From positions 40,200,257-40,264,256 of the forward strand of contig QCXZ01000003.1 of NCBI GenBank assembly GCA_025024175.1: 64,000 bases of DNA, in the 5' to 3' direction. This stretch comes from Rhyzopertha dominica. Its lineage: Eukaryota; Arthropoda; Insecta; Coleoptera; Bostrichidae. Below, piece after piece: positions 46,920 through 58,181 of the stretch; the stretch's first letter is position 1; the number at the start of each line of letters is the position of its first letter. The notes beneath the pieces are model-generated. The model was given only the letters and a program-made list of their open reading frames with translations. It did not search any database and was not told where the DNA came from. A program made the position numbers and the translations under genes.

Positions 46920-48490
46920 AAGTCCTTAATTAATACTTCCGATTATGTGGGATAGAATCAACAATCTTTTGCAAGATGGGTCATACACTCTTAACTCGTA
47001 TGATCCGACTCTAAGAACTGAAAAAGAACTTAATTCGATGCTTAGGACCCAGCAGTACCTCAAGCTATAAGAAAAAAGCTAGCTCCAAAGGAATCCATAC
47101 CCCCTGGTCTATATATAGTCTTCCAAAAATTCATAAAAAAAAGAATTTCCACTTAGGCCCATTGTCAGCCACTATTAACTCACCCACTTAATCCATATCG
47201 CCAAGTTCTTAGCGAATCTTTTGAAGGACTACACAGGGAAAACATCTTCACATGTCCTCGATTCCAAATACTTTGTAAATATTCTATCCGAACTCATCCT
47301 CGACCTAGTGAGTTTCGACGTGACGTCCTTGTTTACAAAAGTTCCACTTCCAGTATCCGTGATGATTATCCGTCAGCTATTATTCCGGGACAATCAGCAT
47401 GATATGTTCGCAGACTTGGCAGAAAAATGTATTACTTCTACGTATTTCACATTTCATGGTTAATTCTACCGACACATTTCAGTTACACCCATCGGTTCCC
47501 CATTGTCACCAGTAGTTGTCAACATATTCATGGAAGCCTTTGAACAAATAGCTTTAGAGTCGAGTCATCAGACCTGAAGCCAAAAAATCTGGCTTCGTTG
47601 TCGACGACACTTTCATTATTATGGCCTCACAGATCCAATACCCTAACGACCTTCTTAGATCATCTTCATTCTCAACATTCCGATATAAAATTCACGATGG
47701 AAATCGAAAGCAATAATTCTCTCCAATTTTTTGCTGTCCTTGTCACTCGTCCACCGGATGATCGTTTGGGCTACTCTGTCTATCGCAAAACCACTCACAC
47801 AGATCGGTACTTGCATGCGTCTTCTCATCACCATACGTCACAAAAATGTTCTGTCCTAAATTCTCTTGTTTACCGCGCTATATCAATTTCTGAATTGGAC
47901 AAACATCGAAGTAAATTGCAACACTTACGCATCAGTCTGGCCAACAACGGGTATAATAACAGTGAGATACAATTTGCAATTAATCGTCATCTTTACCCCA
48001 AATTCAAACTAACTCTCGAACCCCTAAATTATAGACCGACTGCTTTATGTTCAAGGTGTCAAAGACAGAATTGGCAAAACTCTTAAAAAAGAACTCATCC
48101 GTACTAACTTCCAGTCCCTTTCGAAAATGTCACAGATCCTTCCATCTCCGAAAAGCAAAATAAATTTTCTATCTTCTAGAGGTATTTACAGCATCCTTTG
48201 TTCGTGTGCCGCCGTATATATCAGCGAAACAGGTAGATCTATAAAACCCGGCTTAATGAACATAAACCTGCATAAAATAAAGTCTTTTTTACCCACACAG
48301 TAGTAGCCGAGCATCAGCATGAAGCCGGTCACAATGTTTTGTTTGATAATGTGTCAGTTCTAAGTGAAAGTCCCTTTTTTCACAACCCGAAAATTCCGAG
48401 AAGCCATCCATAGAAATTTCCAAACATCCCCAATAATCTAAACCGCGAAGACGGTTTTCATCTCTTCACTATTTAGCACCCAATCACCCA
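46920..48490 (+). pseudogene. Penelope-like RT and GIY-YIG endonuclease remnant
   Basis: Blocks in order are DRINNLLQDGSYTLNSYDPT (about 46953), IYSLPKIHK, KDYTGKTSSHVLDSKYF, LVSFDVTSLFTKVPL, FVVDDTFII (catalytic DD at about 47600), TTFLDHLHSQHSDIKFTMEI, TDRYLHASSHHH, and GIYSILCSCAAVYISETGRS (GIY-YIG, about 48180). A VAEHQHEAGHNVLFD segment and NREDGF follow. Such proteins copy their RNA at a nicked target. At least four frameshifts and several stops interrupt the frame. Identity of the class is clear; activity is not expected as read. Confidence 0.8.
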
Positions 48491-49149
48491 ACGGCTATTC
48501 ACAATCACAATTTCCCACCTATGTCGTCCAAGTATTCCCACCACTTTCGTAACGCCAAGCAGTGTTGTCAGAAAGAAAAATAAAATATCCGTAGCGTGAC
48601 TGTCAAAATATCCGTAGATGAACAAAAAATTCCGTAGACACGAGTATATACATATATATTATTTATAATGAAACTAAATATACGTAAATGAATAAGGTAA
48701 AACCAAAAGTTTGAGTTTCTTAGATATATCTCATCCTTGTGGCCACCGTGTACATGCAAATCTGTGTGTCAACAAATTCAAAATGCGTGCGGCGAATATC
48801 CCTAAATTTATAAATCTAGGGAATTATTATCTTTTAGTTGGCGATATGTTAATGTACGAAGATAGCTACATTACCATCTGCAGTAAAGCGGGTATGGAAT
48901 TTACTTTATATATTAAAAAATCGATGTCACTACATCGATATTAATTTTGTTAAAAATCCGTATATTTTGAAAGAAATCCGTTGTTCCGTAGATGGTACTT
49001 GAAATCCGTAGATATACGGAGTAAGATCTGGTAACGCTGACGCCAAGTACAACGATATCCATTGTTTTCATGAGCTTTCCTCCTTGGGAACGTGTTTCCT
49101 TTCGGACGTGTTTCTCGCGTTGGGTTTGTACCATATTCCATACTCCTTA

Positions 49150-49198
49150 TTCCTGTCCTGATGATGCCCCTTACAAGTGCGGGCGAAACGTCGACTTT
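49150..49198 (+). ncRNA. Hammerhead-like motif at the 3' end of the Penelope-like element
   Basis: CTGATGA (49158-49164), a GCCC/GGGC stem II, GAAA (49185-49188), C-G, T and C (cleavage candidate 49192) are present. A 3-bp stem I is possible, GTC (49155-49157) with GAC (49193-49195). One unpaired T follows CTGATGA and stem III has no loop, so it would work only as a dimer, if at all. Confidence 0.45.
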
Positions 49199-49309
49199 AT
49201 TCCGAAATCAGACGCGATCTAACCCAAAACACTACGATTTCAAAACTAAAATAGCTCACTGCACACATAATATCGTTCCCGGTTATAATATTTATTTCCC
49301 CACATATAT

Positions 49310-49566
49310 AGTTAGGAGATGCATTCCCGTGACATTGAAAAAGATAAGATGTCACCGTCCTCCAAGTCTTGCCGACTTGGCGTTTTGAACGTGTAACACC
49401 CGGGATGAACATCGCACGGGCAGTCAGAGATTAGATTAGCATTGTAGTTGATAGTAGTAACAAGCCCTTTATCGTTTATTCGTTGTGGCTAAAATAATTA
49501 GTTTGTAATATTGCATTTAAATAAATCTTTTTAAAAAACGGGTTTGAAGTGTTGGAAGATTTAACT
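49310..49566 (+). repeat. 5' LTR
   Basis: It is 257 bp, running from AGTTAGGAGATG to GGAAGATTTAACT. A polyadenylation signal AATAAA lies at 49520-49525. It differs from the 3' LTR by a 7-bp TGGCGTT-type difference near 49378, one A in a homopolymer and one T/C change. Confidence 0.9.
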
Positions 49567-49583
49567 GGCGCTGCAAACAGGAT
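49566..49583 (+). other. Primer-binding site
   Basis: TGGCGCTGCAAACAGGAT directly follows (overlapping by one T) the 5' LTR. It is complementary to a tRNA 3' end of the GCGCCA type, as in the TGGCGC sites of the gypsy/17.6 group. The exact tRNA is not assigned. Confidence 0.75.
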
Positions 49584-49828
49584 ATCGCAACTGACTCTGT
49601 AAAATCCATTGGTGAAGATTGACCCACGGAAGTGACTTCTGTCTTCGGTGAAGCTACAGAGATTCAGGCGGCTTTCAAGTCCTTATGCGATATTCTTCCC
49701 AACGAACCAACCGCCGATTGGAAATACATCTAAGAACGAGCTCACTATAGGATGCAAATCTTGGTGACGTAAGTCCTTTGTTTTTTCCTATCAATAGTGT
49801 TAAGTTACTGCTTGAATTTTATATTTAA

Positions 49829-51092
49829 ATGTTTGACTCTTCTTCGGAAAGCGAAGCGGAAATAATCGCTGACGACATAGATTCATTAGACTTAGCTCAG
49901 TTAAGACAACAAGTAGATTTTTATAGACAAAAGCGTAAAATTTTGAAAGATCCCCAATTAGTTGGAATTGTCAATACAAACATGAGTTTACCAGAAAACA
50001 TTGATGTTCATCAGGTTCAGACTCAAGTCGTACCTGTCGGAATGAGTGAAATTCGACTTTTATTGGATGCTATCCCAGAATATTACCCAGGCAAAAATTT
50101 ATCGATCTTCATAAGTGAAGTAGATAATCTAATAAATCATTTAAATGGACGAATCACTGTTGATGTAAAATATTTAGTAAACGTTTCCATTAGAAATAAA
50201 GTAAAAAGAGACGCTAGAGATTTTATTTCGTTCCAAAACGGGATAGAATGGGAGGATATTCGATCTTCTCTGCTGCGTAAATACGGCGACCAGAGAAGCG
50301 AATAATTACTTTGCGCGGCCTTAAGCCATTGCGTTCAAAAGCGAAACGAATCTTATTTAGACTATTACGGTAGACTACTTAAGTGTTTGTAATGATCTAT
50401 TGCAATACGTGTCACTAAATGTAACAGATCCCCTGGAATTAAAATACAAGCTCGCCAATTACGATAAACTTGCGCTGAAAACTTTCCAAATTGGTCTTGT
50501 TGAACCCTATAGAAGCTACATTAGCCACTTTCAACTAAATTCTGTCGAAGAATGCATAAATAAATGTCAATTTTATGATAACAGGAAACAGGAGTGGGAA
50601 TACTGTGAATTTCTCCGAAAATCACAAGATATTCTAAAAAGACCCCAAATTCAATATGTTCCGGTTCAAGCTCGCATTCAAAATAATTCTCATAATCAAA
50701 ATTCGAACAATTTCCAAATCGCCCATTTCCTCATCAAAATTCTAATCCGGGATTCAGAAGCCCACAAAATAGATCCACTCAGCCATTACAAAGACAATTT
50801 CCAAATAAACAAACGTTTGCAAATAGGCCCGGTCCAAGCAGTTTTCCAAATCCAACCCCGATGTCTGTCCAAAGTCGGGTCAGAACACAACAAATACCAG
50901 TTCAAAATTATCAACAAAAAACCAAACTTCATATCCGAAGAGCTGTTTAACGTAGAATCGGCGGACCTCGCTGAAGAAAGTTACAATGAAAATAATTTCT
51001 GCCCTGAAAACGGCGCAGACCAAGCTGATGACGAATTTTACGCGGAAGATCCAGAAAATTTTCAGATGCCAGCCTCGGAGACCTCAAATTAA
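49829..51092 (+). pseudogene. gag of the errantivirus-type element, frameshifted
   Basis: The first open part (49829-50305, 158 codons) has an acidic start (MFDSSSESEAEII), a leucine-rich segment and a capsid-like region. A second open part (50400-51092) follows after at least two frame changes around 50300-50400. Within that part the frame appears to change again: an alternative frame near 50700-50950 is rich in Pro, Gln, Asn and Arg, as expected for the nucleic-acid-binding tail, which in errantiviruses lacks CCHC knuckles. No CCHC motif is seen here. Gag would form the virus-like particle. The start at 49829 is the first ATG after the leader. Confidence 0.72.
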
Positions 51093-51794
51093 TTGATTTA
51101 AATTCCATAAAAATAAAGCCAAAACTTTCATTTATTTATTTACCTAATATTGACTTAAAAATTTTAATAGAATCCGGGGCATCAAATTCTGTAATTAATA
51201 GTCAACCTGCTTTCGAAATTTTCAGATTTTATTTACAATAAACCGTTTGTAGTATCCGGTTTAGGAAGCAAAATTTATTGCAAAAATAACATAAGCATTC
51301 CTTTGTTTGAAGAAATAGGCCTAAAAGAACCGATTCATTTTCATGTAGTGGATTGGCACGAAAAATTTGACGCTTTACTTGGTAGTTCCGATTTACGAAA
51401 ATTGGGCGCTAAAATTGATTATAAAACTAATACCTTAGAAATTTGCAATATTAGCCTGCCATTTCACCTCGAATATACTAGTAAAAAGTTAAAGCCCATA
51501 AAACTGAATGTAAATAATTTTGTTAAAATTCCAGTGACTATCGATACTGGCGATATTGTCTTTCCCGAATTAAAAATTAATGGAAATTTATCGATACCCG
51601 AATCAATAACGACTGCGAAAAAAGGTTTTTGTATATTACCAATAGATCAACAAACAGATTTAGAAATTAATTTTTCTGAACGAGTTGAAGTAATGCCTCT
51701 ACTAGAACACGACGTTGCAAATCCGCCTCAAAATTGTCAAAATTTTAAACTTTTGGATCACCTTAGGATTTCCCATCTAAACAAGGAAGAATAA
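51093..51794 (+). pseudogene. Protease region of pol, frameshifted, altered active site
   Basis: Just after gag the frame reads LKILIESGASNSVIN, where the aspartic protease motif D-(T/S)-G is expected. The codon at 51170-51172 is GAA (Glu) rather than an Asp codon. A one-base frame change near 51225 leads into the frame 51303-51794, with a typical connecting region (DALLGSSDLRKLGAKIDY). The protease would process Gag-Pol. Glu may be a mutation or a sequencing error. Confidence 0.72.
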
Positions 51795-51820
51795 AACAAA
51801 ACAAAAAGCTTTAGCTTTGC

Positions 51821-53509
51821 ATGCANTTTAAGGATATATTTTATAATGAGAGTAGTGACTTAACTTTTAGCAACGCTGTAAANCACGAAATTAGGACGAC
51901 AGATGAAGAACCTGTCTATGTAAAATCTTTTCGACACCCACATACCATGAAATTAGAAATTCAAAATCAAATCGAAAAATTATTAGACAATAAAATCATC
52001 CGTCCATCGATTTCGCCATATAGCGCGCCCGTCTGGATTGTACCGAAAAAGACTGACGCGTCNGGTAAAAAGAAATTTAGGATGGTCGTTGACTTTCGGA
52101 AATTGAACGAAAAGACTGTTACTGATAAATACCCCTTGCCCCGCATCGACGAGATCTTAGACAACCTAAGAAAGTGTTCTTACTTTACAACCCTCGATCT
52201 CGCCCAGGGATTCCACCAGATCGAGATGCACCCCAATTCGGTAGAGAAAACAGCATTTTCGGTAAATAGCGGGCATTACGAGTATGTTAGGATGCCATTC
52301 GGGTTGAGAAATGCACCTAGCACATTTCAGCGTGTAATGGACAATGTCCTCCGCGAATATTTACATAAATTCTGTTTCGTCTATATGGACGACATTGTAA
52401 TATTTTCAAAATCCCTCCAAGAGCATCTGATCCACTTAAAATTAATTTTTGAGAAAATGAGAAAATTTAATTTAAAGGTCCAACTCGATAAGTCCGAGTT
52501 TCTTCGAAAGGACGTCGCGTTTTTAGGCCATGTCATAACGCCAGACGGCATAAAGCCGAATCCCTCAAAAATCGAGGCGATAGAAAAATTTCCAATTCCT
52601 AAATCTACGAAAGAAATCAAATCATTTTTGGTTTTGATAGGTTATTACCGTAGATTTATTTCGAACTTCGCGAAAATAGTCTCACCTCTCACAAAATGCT
52701 TGAAAAAGGGAGCAAAAATCAATATTAATGACCAAGATTATATTTCGGCTTTCGAAGAATGCCAGGAACTTTTAATAAACGCACCTATTTTGGCTTATCC
52801 TGACTTCAATAAACAATTCAAGTTAACAACTGATGCTTCCGATATTGCAATAGCTGCAGTTTTATCTCAGTCAAATAGACCCATAGCATATTAATCGCGC
52901 ACTTTGAATTCGGCGGAACTGAATTACTCCACAATAGAGAAGGAACTGCTGGCAATACTCGATTCGACAAAACATTTCCGGCCATATTTATTTGGACAAC
53001 ATTTTATTATTGAGACCGATCATAATCCTCTTGTCTGGCTTTATAAAATAAAGGAACCAAATTCACGCCTCGTTCGATGGAAATTAAAATTGGACGAGTA
53101 TGACTTTCAAATAATTCACACTAAAGGTAAAGAAAACAAATTAGCGGATGCCCTTTCGAGAATAGAAATCAATAATGACGATTCCGACGGCACCGAATCC
53201 ATGATTGCTAATATCGCAGAAGTACCTAGTATCNCAGAAGACGAAATTGAACAAATCGTTAATTCTCAATTAGCGGAATTAAACGAAGTACCGCCCCTTG
53301 ACGATAATGCATTAAACAGTTTGGAAAATTTAATATTCAATGAATCTGAAAGCTTAGGAACCGCACACTCAGTAGATGAGGACGGCGGGAAAATTCTACC
53401 TATTACAGAACAACCTATAAATGTCTTTTCCAATAGAATCATAATACGCCCAGGTGAGCAATATCTCTGTAAATACACAAAACCCTTTATAAATTATAAA
53501 ATAAATTAA
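51821..53509 (+). pseudogene. Reverse transcriptase and RNase H of pol, one in-frame stop
   Basis: The RT has the expected blocks: [55 protein letters not shown] and the catalytic [11 protein letters not shown] (YMDD at 52382-52393), then FLGHVI. RNase H follows with TTDASD, a TIEKELLAI segment and [11 protein letters not shown], giving the D-E-D residues, and ends with ADALSR. A TAA at 52892-52894 lies in frame between them; the same frame continues on both sides, so it is a single nonsense change. The frame closes at 53509. The enzyme copies element RNA in the particle. Confidence 0.9.
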
Positions 53510-53562
53510 ATAATTATAATATAACCATTAGAATTAACGCGCAAGACGAAGATTTTACAAAA

Positions 53563-54778
53563 TTGATGAAAGAAATTGTTAAACCAGATCAGTCGTACTG
53601 TATCTATTTTACTGATAGCTCACTAAGAGCTCATTTCGCTAAATTGTGTAAGAAACTGTTTAGTTATTCTATTAAGATTTTTATAAGTAACAATTGCTGT
53701 AAAGACGTAACAAATTCTGAAAATCAAAAAGAAATCGTAACTGAATATCATGAACGCACTCATAATGGAATAAACGAAACCTACAATCACCTAAAACAGA
53801 AATATTACTGGACGAATATGAAACAAACCATTACGGATGTTATTAATTTATGTGACATCTGCTTACAAGCAAAATACGAGAGACACCCTTACAACTTAAA
53901 ACTTTCGGGTCCTCTTTTAGCTAAAAGACCCTTCGAAGTAGTCCACATTGACACATTTTCTTTCTCAAAGTCAAAATTTCTTACCATAATAGATCTGTTC
54001 TCGCGTTACGGACAAGCATATTTAATTAAGGACGGCACCGCCTTAACAGTTCTTAATAAATTAAGGCACTACATATCTCACCATAACGTACCACAAAAGA
54101 TAGTATGCGACGAAGGAAAAGAATTCCAAAATAACACATTTCACACATTGCACAAAATTGAGCTTCATTTCACGACAGTTAACAACCCAAATTCTAATTC
54201 GCCTATTGAACGTTTTCATTCCACGATTATAGAAAAATTAAGAGTTCTAAAACTTAAAAACCCAAATGAACAACCATGTAATTTAATGATATCCGCTGTA
54301 GTTATTTACAATCAATCCATACACTCATCGACAGGGTTCTCACCCTTTAATTTACTTTACGGTCCGTACGAAAAATTACCCGAGTTCGACATAAGTATGA
54401 CAGTTTACGAACAGTATAATGAAAAGCGAAAACGAGAAATTTTACCTTTCTACGACCACGTTTATTTTGAAAAATAAAGAAAAAGCGCAGCATACTTTGG
54501 ACAAAAGGAACGAAAATCGAAGTGATCCCCCTGATTTAATTAATAAAGAAATCTATTTAAAAAGAAATAGACCCCGTAAAGTAGACCCTCCATACGAAAA
54601 GATACTTGTTAACGACCAAAATCAAAGTGAACACATAGGCGTAACGCAAAAACAAAACCAAACTACAGCACATGTTAGCAAAATAAAAAGACTAAGACAC
54701 ACATCTTCTTTACAGACTCCTGATATTGTGGATCATTCAGATCCCGCCGTTCCAGGCCCTTCAGGTCAAAACAATTAA
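53563..54778 (+). pseudogene. Integrase of pol, with one frameshift near its end
   Basis: The zinc-binding N-terminal domain shows H-x-H (YHERTHNG) and CDICLQAK. The catalytic core has the three acidic residues: Asp in VHIDTF (53950-53952), Asp in VCDEGKEF (54109-54111) and Glu in SPIERFHS (54208-54210). The reading frame changes near 54450-54475 into the frame 54419-54778, which holds a basic C-terminal tail. A short frame break also separates it from RNase H near 53510-53560. It would insert the cDNA. All catalytic residues are present. Confidence 0.88.
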
Positions 54779-56304
54779 GAGCAATGGATATTTCGAGGAA
54801 CCTTTAAACCAGGTAAAGGTCCTGGACCACTATCACAACTTTTTATTTTATCTAAATGTTACAAACATAGAGCAAAATTTCGCACTTTTGGTCAATAACG
54901 CACAAATGTTAGGAAGAAGAAGCACTATCGATAAATTGACTAATAATTTACATCAGCAGTTACTAAACAAAATCACTTAAATTAGCAATCTTATAAATAA
55001 ATTCAATTACAGAACTAAAAGAGTACTGGTTAACATTCTGGGTAAAGCTATTAAATTCATAACAGGCAACCTTGATGAGGACGACTTGAAAAACATTAAT
55101 GAAAATTTAGATCACCTTTATAAAAACAAAAATTCCGAATTAATACGAATTAACAAGTTGGCCTCGCTAGCAAACCATTTGACCAAAAGGTATGACGAAA
55201 TTTCAAAATTTTAACCCAAAACATTCAAAATACAGAAAACTATTTAAATGGCGTACGTGAAGCGGAAGAAATTCGTATCATACTACAAAACAAAATTTAC
55301 CAATCCGAAATTTTATTAAGCAAGCTTCAAATGATTGAAAGAACTATAAGTAAGTCCTGGACAGAAACACCAAATTTAGAACTAATGACAGCAAACGAAT
55401 TAATTGAAATCCATAAATATCTGACCAAAATTTATGCCGATCAGTAATTATTACCGTTCGATAACGTACACTTGTTTAAAATTCTACAAATGACAAGACT
55501 AGTAGTAATGGGAACCAATCAGGAAATAACTTTTCTCCTTAAAATACCAATACTGAAGCCCACTCTCGCAAACTATTTCCAAATTTATCCATTGCCCAAT
55601 CACCAAGATATTGCAATAATACCAGCCAAAAGGTTTCTAGTCAAGATCAATAACATTAATTACTGGACCGACGAAGATTGTCAGGCCGTGGAACCTTTTG
55701 CAATATGTTTACAAGAACCGTCTTATGAAAATTGCACACTTCAAGGAATCGAAGGTTGTACCACCACCAAAATTACCAACGACTACCAAATCTCGCACTT
55801 ATTGAAGAACAGGGAGCTTCTGACGATCTCTAAGGAATTTAGTGAAGTTTTAGAAGACTGCCATGGGCAAATAAACAAGAGGATTTTGAAAGGAACAAAC
55901 ATTCTGAGCTCCCGTTGCCGAATAATTATCGGTACTTCAACTTTTGGCAACACCATGCCGCTTTTCGAGATATCTACCTGTAACATCTCGAAACTGTCCC
56001 TAAATTATCACCGACAATCAGGAACTTGGAAAATCCAATCGATCTACTTCGAGAAGCTGAAGAACTCCAGGACCATCCAATTCACTTGGAACCTCTAATG
56101 CAATTCACGCATTATACTTTGACCGTTGTAATTGCTTTAATTTTAATAATTGTTTCTGTGCTAGCCCTCAAATTTCGAGCGAGACTACAGGACCTGCTGT
56201 GCAAGCCAAGGAAGATCATTTTCGTTAGAACTTCCCAAAAATCCAATGAGAACGCGGACGTTCACACCAAAACGGGGGAGGAGTTAGGAGATGCATTCCC
56301 GTGA
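54726..56304 (+). pseudogene. env-like (baculovirus F-type) gene, multiply broken
   Basis: It starts by overlapping the end of pol, as usual in errantiviruses, where env is made from spliced RNA. A dibasic cleavage motif R-T-K-R lies near 55015-55026 and is followed by a hydrophobic fusion-peptide-like stretch. A Cys-rich ectodomain part follows (55472-56098). A transmembrane helix (about 56105-56175) and a short basic tail overlap the start of the 3' LTR. At least three frame changes or stops (around 54978, 55215-55300, 55447) interrupt it. In intact members it is a membrane fusion glycoprotein. No signal peptide is evident. Confidence 0.75.
56269..56281 (+). other. Polypurine tract
   Basis: AAAACGGGGGAGG lies directly before the 3' LTR, where plus-strand DNA synthesis is primed. 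Confidence 0.8.
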
Positions 56305-56530
56305 CATTGAAAAAGACAAGATGTCACCGTCCTCCAAGTCTTGCCGACTTTGAACGTGTAACACCCGGGATGAACATCGCACGGGCAGTCAGAGATTAGA
56401 TTAGCATTGTAGTTGATAGTAGTAACAAGCCCTTTATCGTTTATTCGTTGTGGCTAAAATAATTAGTTTGTAATATTGCATTTAAATAAATCTTTTTAAA
56501 AACGGGTTTGAAGTGTTGGAAGATTTAACT
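56282..56530 (+). repeat. 3' LTR
   Basis: It is 249 bp and matches 49310-49566 apart from the small differences listed there. It is followed by ATATAGTTATAT. Confidence 0.9.
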
Positions 56531-56851
56531 ATATAGTTATATTTACATTTATGTAACTGTTAAGCATAATCTAATGAAATAAAAAAATAATGCATGTTGG
56601 TATACAAACGATGATTAAAATATACCTTTAGGGTACATTAGCCTAATTTGGTTAGTTTTTTTTATTACTAATAACCAGGTTCTTACTCAGCAATTGTTTC
56701 TTTATTATTTTTTTGACAGTTGTATTGTCAATTTCTAAAAAAAAAAACGGATACACAAACTAACTTAGAAATGAATGCGTTGTTATATAATATATGAGTA
56801 CAACGCATATATCATTTTATGTGTTCCAAGAAATGCAATATCATATGCACA

Positions 56852-58135
56852 CATGGGCGTACCCAGCTTTTGGTTTAGGGGCGGGGCAAAGCAGGAACGT
56901 TCTGTAGAGTATAATTCAACATAAATAGGAATAATGAATGTTTATAAGATATAGGTACTAAAGTAATTAATAAAGTATTTATTCCGTGAATAATCTTCGT
57001 GGAATTTCTGCAACGCGACTTAAAACATCTTCTGTGAAATAAAGACCCAAATTATTTATATGTTTTCTATGTACACTGATCATACAAAGCCCCTTTATTA
57101 CTAATTCCATTATTGATGAACTCAGCTAGGTGAGGCGCATTCAGTTGCATCGCTCTCGCGTTTAAAACCAAAACAGAGTTGATACATTTTATTTGGGAGA
57201 ATAAATATCCGTGATCCACATAATGTATAATGATATCAAACGAAGTACCAAAGGCACATAAATTTTACCTTAAAATTTCTACTAATAGGAGCACGATTTC
57301 TGATTCAGAATTAACACATATCAAAGACTAATGCATTAACCGATGCGCTTTTAGTGCAGTTTCAACTCGATGGATGTTCATATGTATAGGTGCTAAAGAT
57401 ACAATTGTAGTCATTTTTACTCCCCAGGGAAAGAGTCGAAGGATAACTAACATTATTAAAACTCATTTTTAACAACACACCGGGTTTTAATTCGTGCTGA
57501 TAATGATTTTACTGGATTCCTAAAACTTATATTAAATAAATTGAGTCATAAACGTGAGTTCGGATGGATTTTGTTTTTTTATTAATTGTTAAAATGTAAT
57601 GTGAATTTAGAAATTTGGACAAAAGTTAGAATATCCGCCAAATACACGACAGATTCTGATGTGATTCCGTATAATAGTAGTTAGTTAAACAATCTTTATA
57701 GAAAGAGGTAGAAGAGCTGAACTAAGCCGAAATCGTATTGACTCATCCTGATCAAGATAGTCTTTTAAAGCTATACCCGCCATAAGACAACGATTCGTAA
57801 CAACAAGAATGTTGCAGTTACAGCTTCAAAACGCACATGGCATCGATTAAGCTTGGAAACCATTTGACAACGACTTATTACATAAGGTTATTTGCAAGGG
57901 TCAGGTCAGGTCAGGTCAGGTCAGGTCAGGTCAGGTCTGGATGTTCTGGATGAAAATTATGAAATACACTTGCCTATAAATTTTACTGTATTTACAATTT
58001 TGTAAAAAAGACGATTTTTAGGTGTACACACATAATTAACCAGCTAAATGTATGGGAAATTGGAAGGACCCAGAGTTGGCAACTCAGGTCCAGGGGGGGG
58101 CAGCTGACCCCCTTGCCCCCTTCGGTACGCCCATG
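56852..58135. mobile_element. hAT-type non-autonomous transposon (1284 bp)
   Basis: Perfect 8-bp flanking duplications TATGCACA (56844-56851 and 58136-58143) and inverted ends CATGGGCGTACC / GGTACGCCCATG identify a hAT-superfamily insertion. G- and C-rich runs follow each end. The interior is AT-rich, without a transposase, and includes a (TCAGG)7 array. It lies in the Ddr intron and ends 46 bp from the splice donor of exon 1. Confidence 0.85.
57901..57940 (+). repeat. (TCAGG)7 microsatellite plus one variant unit
   Basis: Seven exact TCAGG units and a TCTGG unit lie inside the hAT-type element. TCAGG is the telomeric repeat of many beetles. Here it may be only a short tandem expansion. Confidence 0.9.
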
Positions 58136-58181
58136 TATGCACACGTCATTTCTAAGACGCGCAAATACAACACGAATTTAC

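Larger units (their letters stand above)
46760..49260 (+). mobile_element. Penelope-like element (RT plus GIY-YIG), decayed
   Basis: The plus strand encodes a broken Penelope-type RT and GIY-YIG endonuclease, followed by a hammerhead-like motif at 49155-49195, the usual order in this class. It lies in the Ddr intron between exons 2 and 1, antisense to Ddr. Its sequence is unlike the 20251/3203 family, so at least two lineages are present. The LTR element at 49310 starts about 50 bp beyond its last recognisable part. Exact ends are uncertain. Confidence 0.75.
49310..56530 (+). mobile_element. Errantivirus-type (Ty3/gypsy with env) LTR retrotransposon, 7.2 kb, near full length
   Basis: Structure: 5' LTR, TGGCGC-type primer-binding site, gag, protease-RT-RNase H-integrase, an env-like gene, polypurine tract, 3' LTR. 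The LTRs start AGTTAGG and end TTTAACT and differ by about three events, so insertion is fairly recent. The flanks share ATAT (49306-49309 and 56531-56534), a 4-bp duplication usual for this group; the match can be stretched to ATATAG. All genes carry frameshifts, and RT-RNase H has one in-frame stop. It lies in the Ddr intron before exon 2, antisense to Ddr. Some breaks may be sequencing indels. Confidence 0.92.

Noticed and set aside
57901..57940. A true telomere end
   Set aside because: Only seven units, inside a transposon within a gene intron, with unique sequence on both sides.
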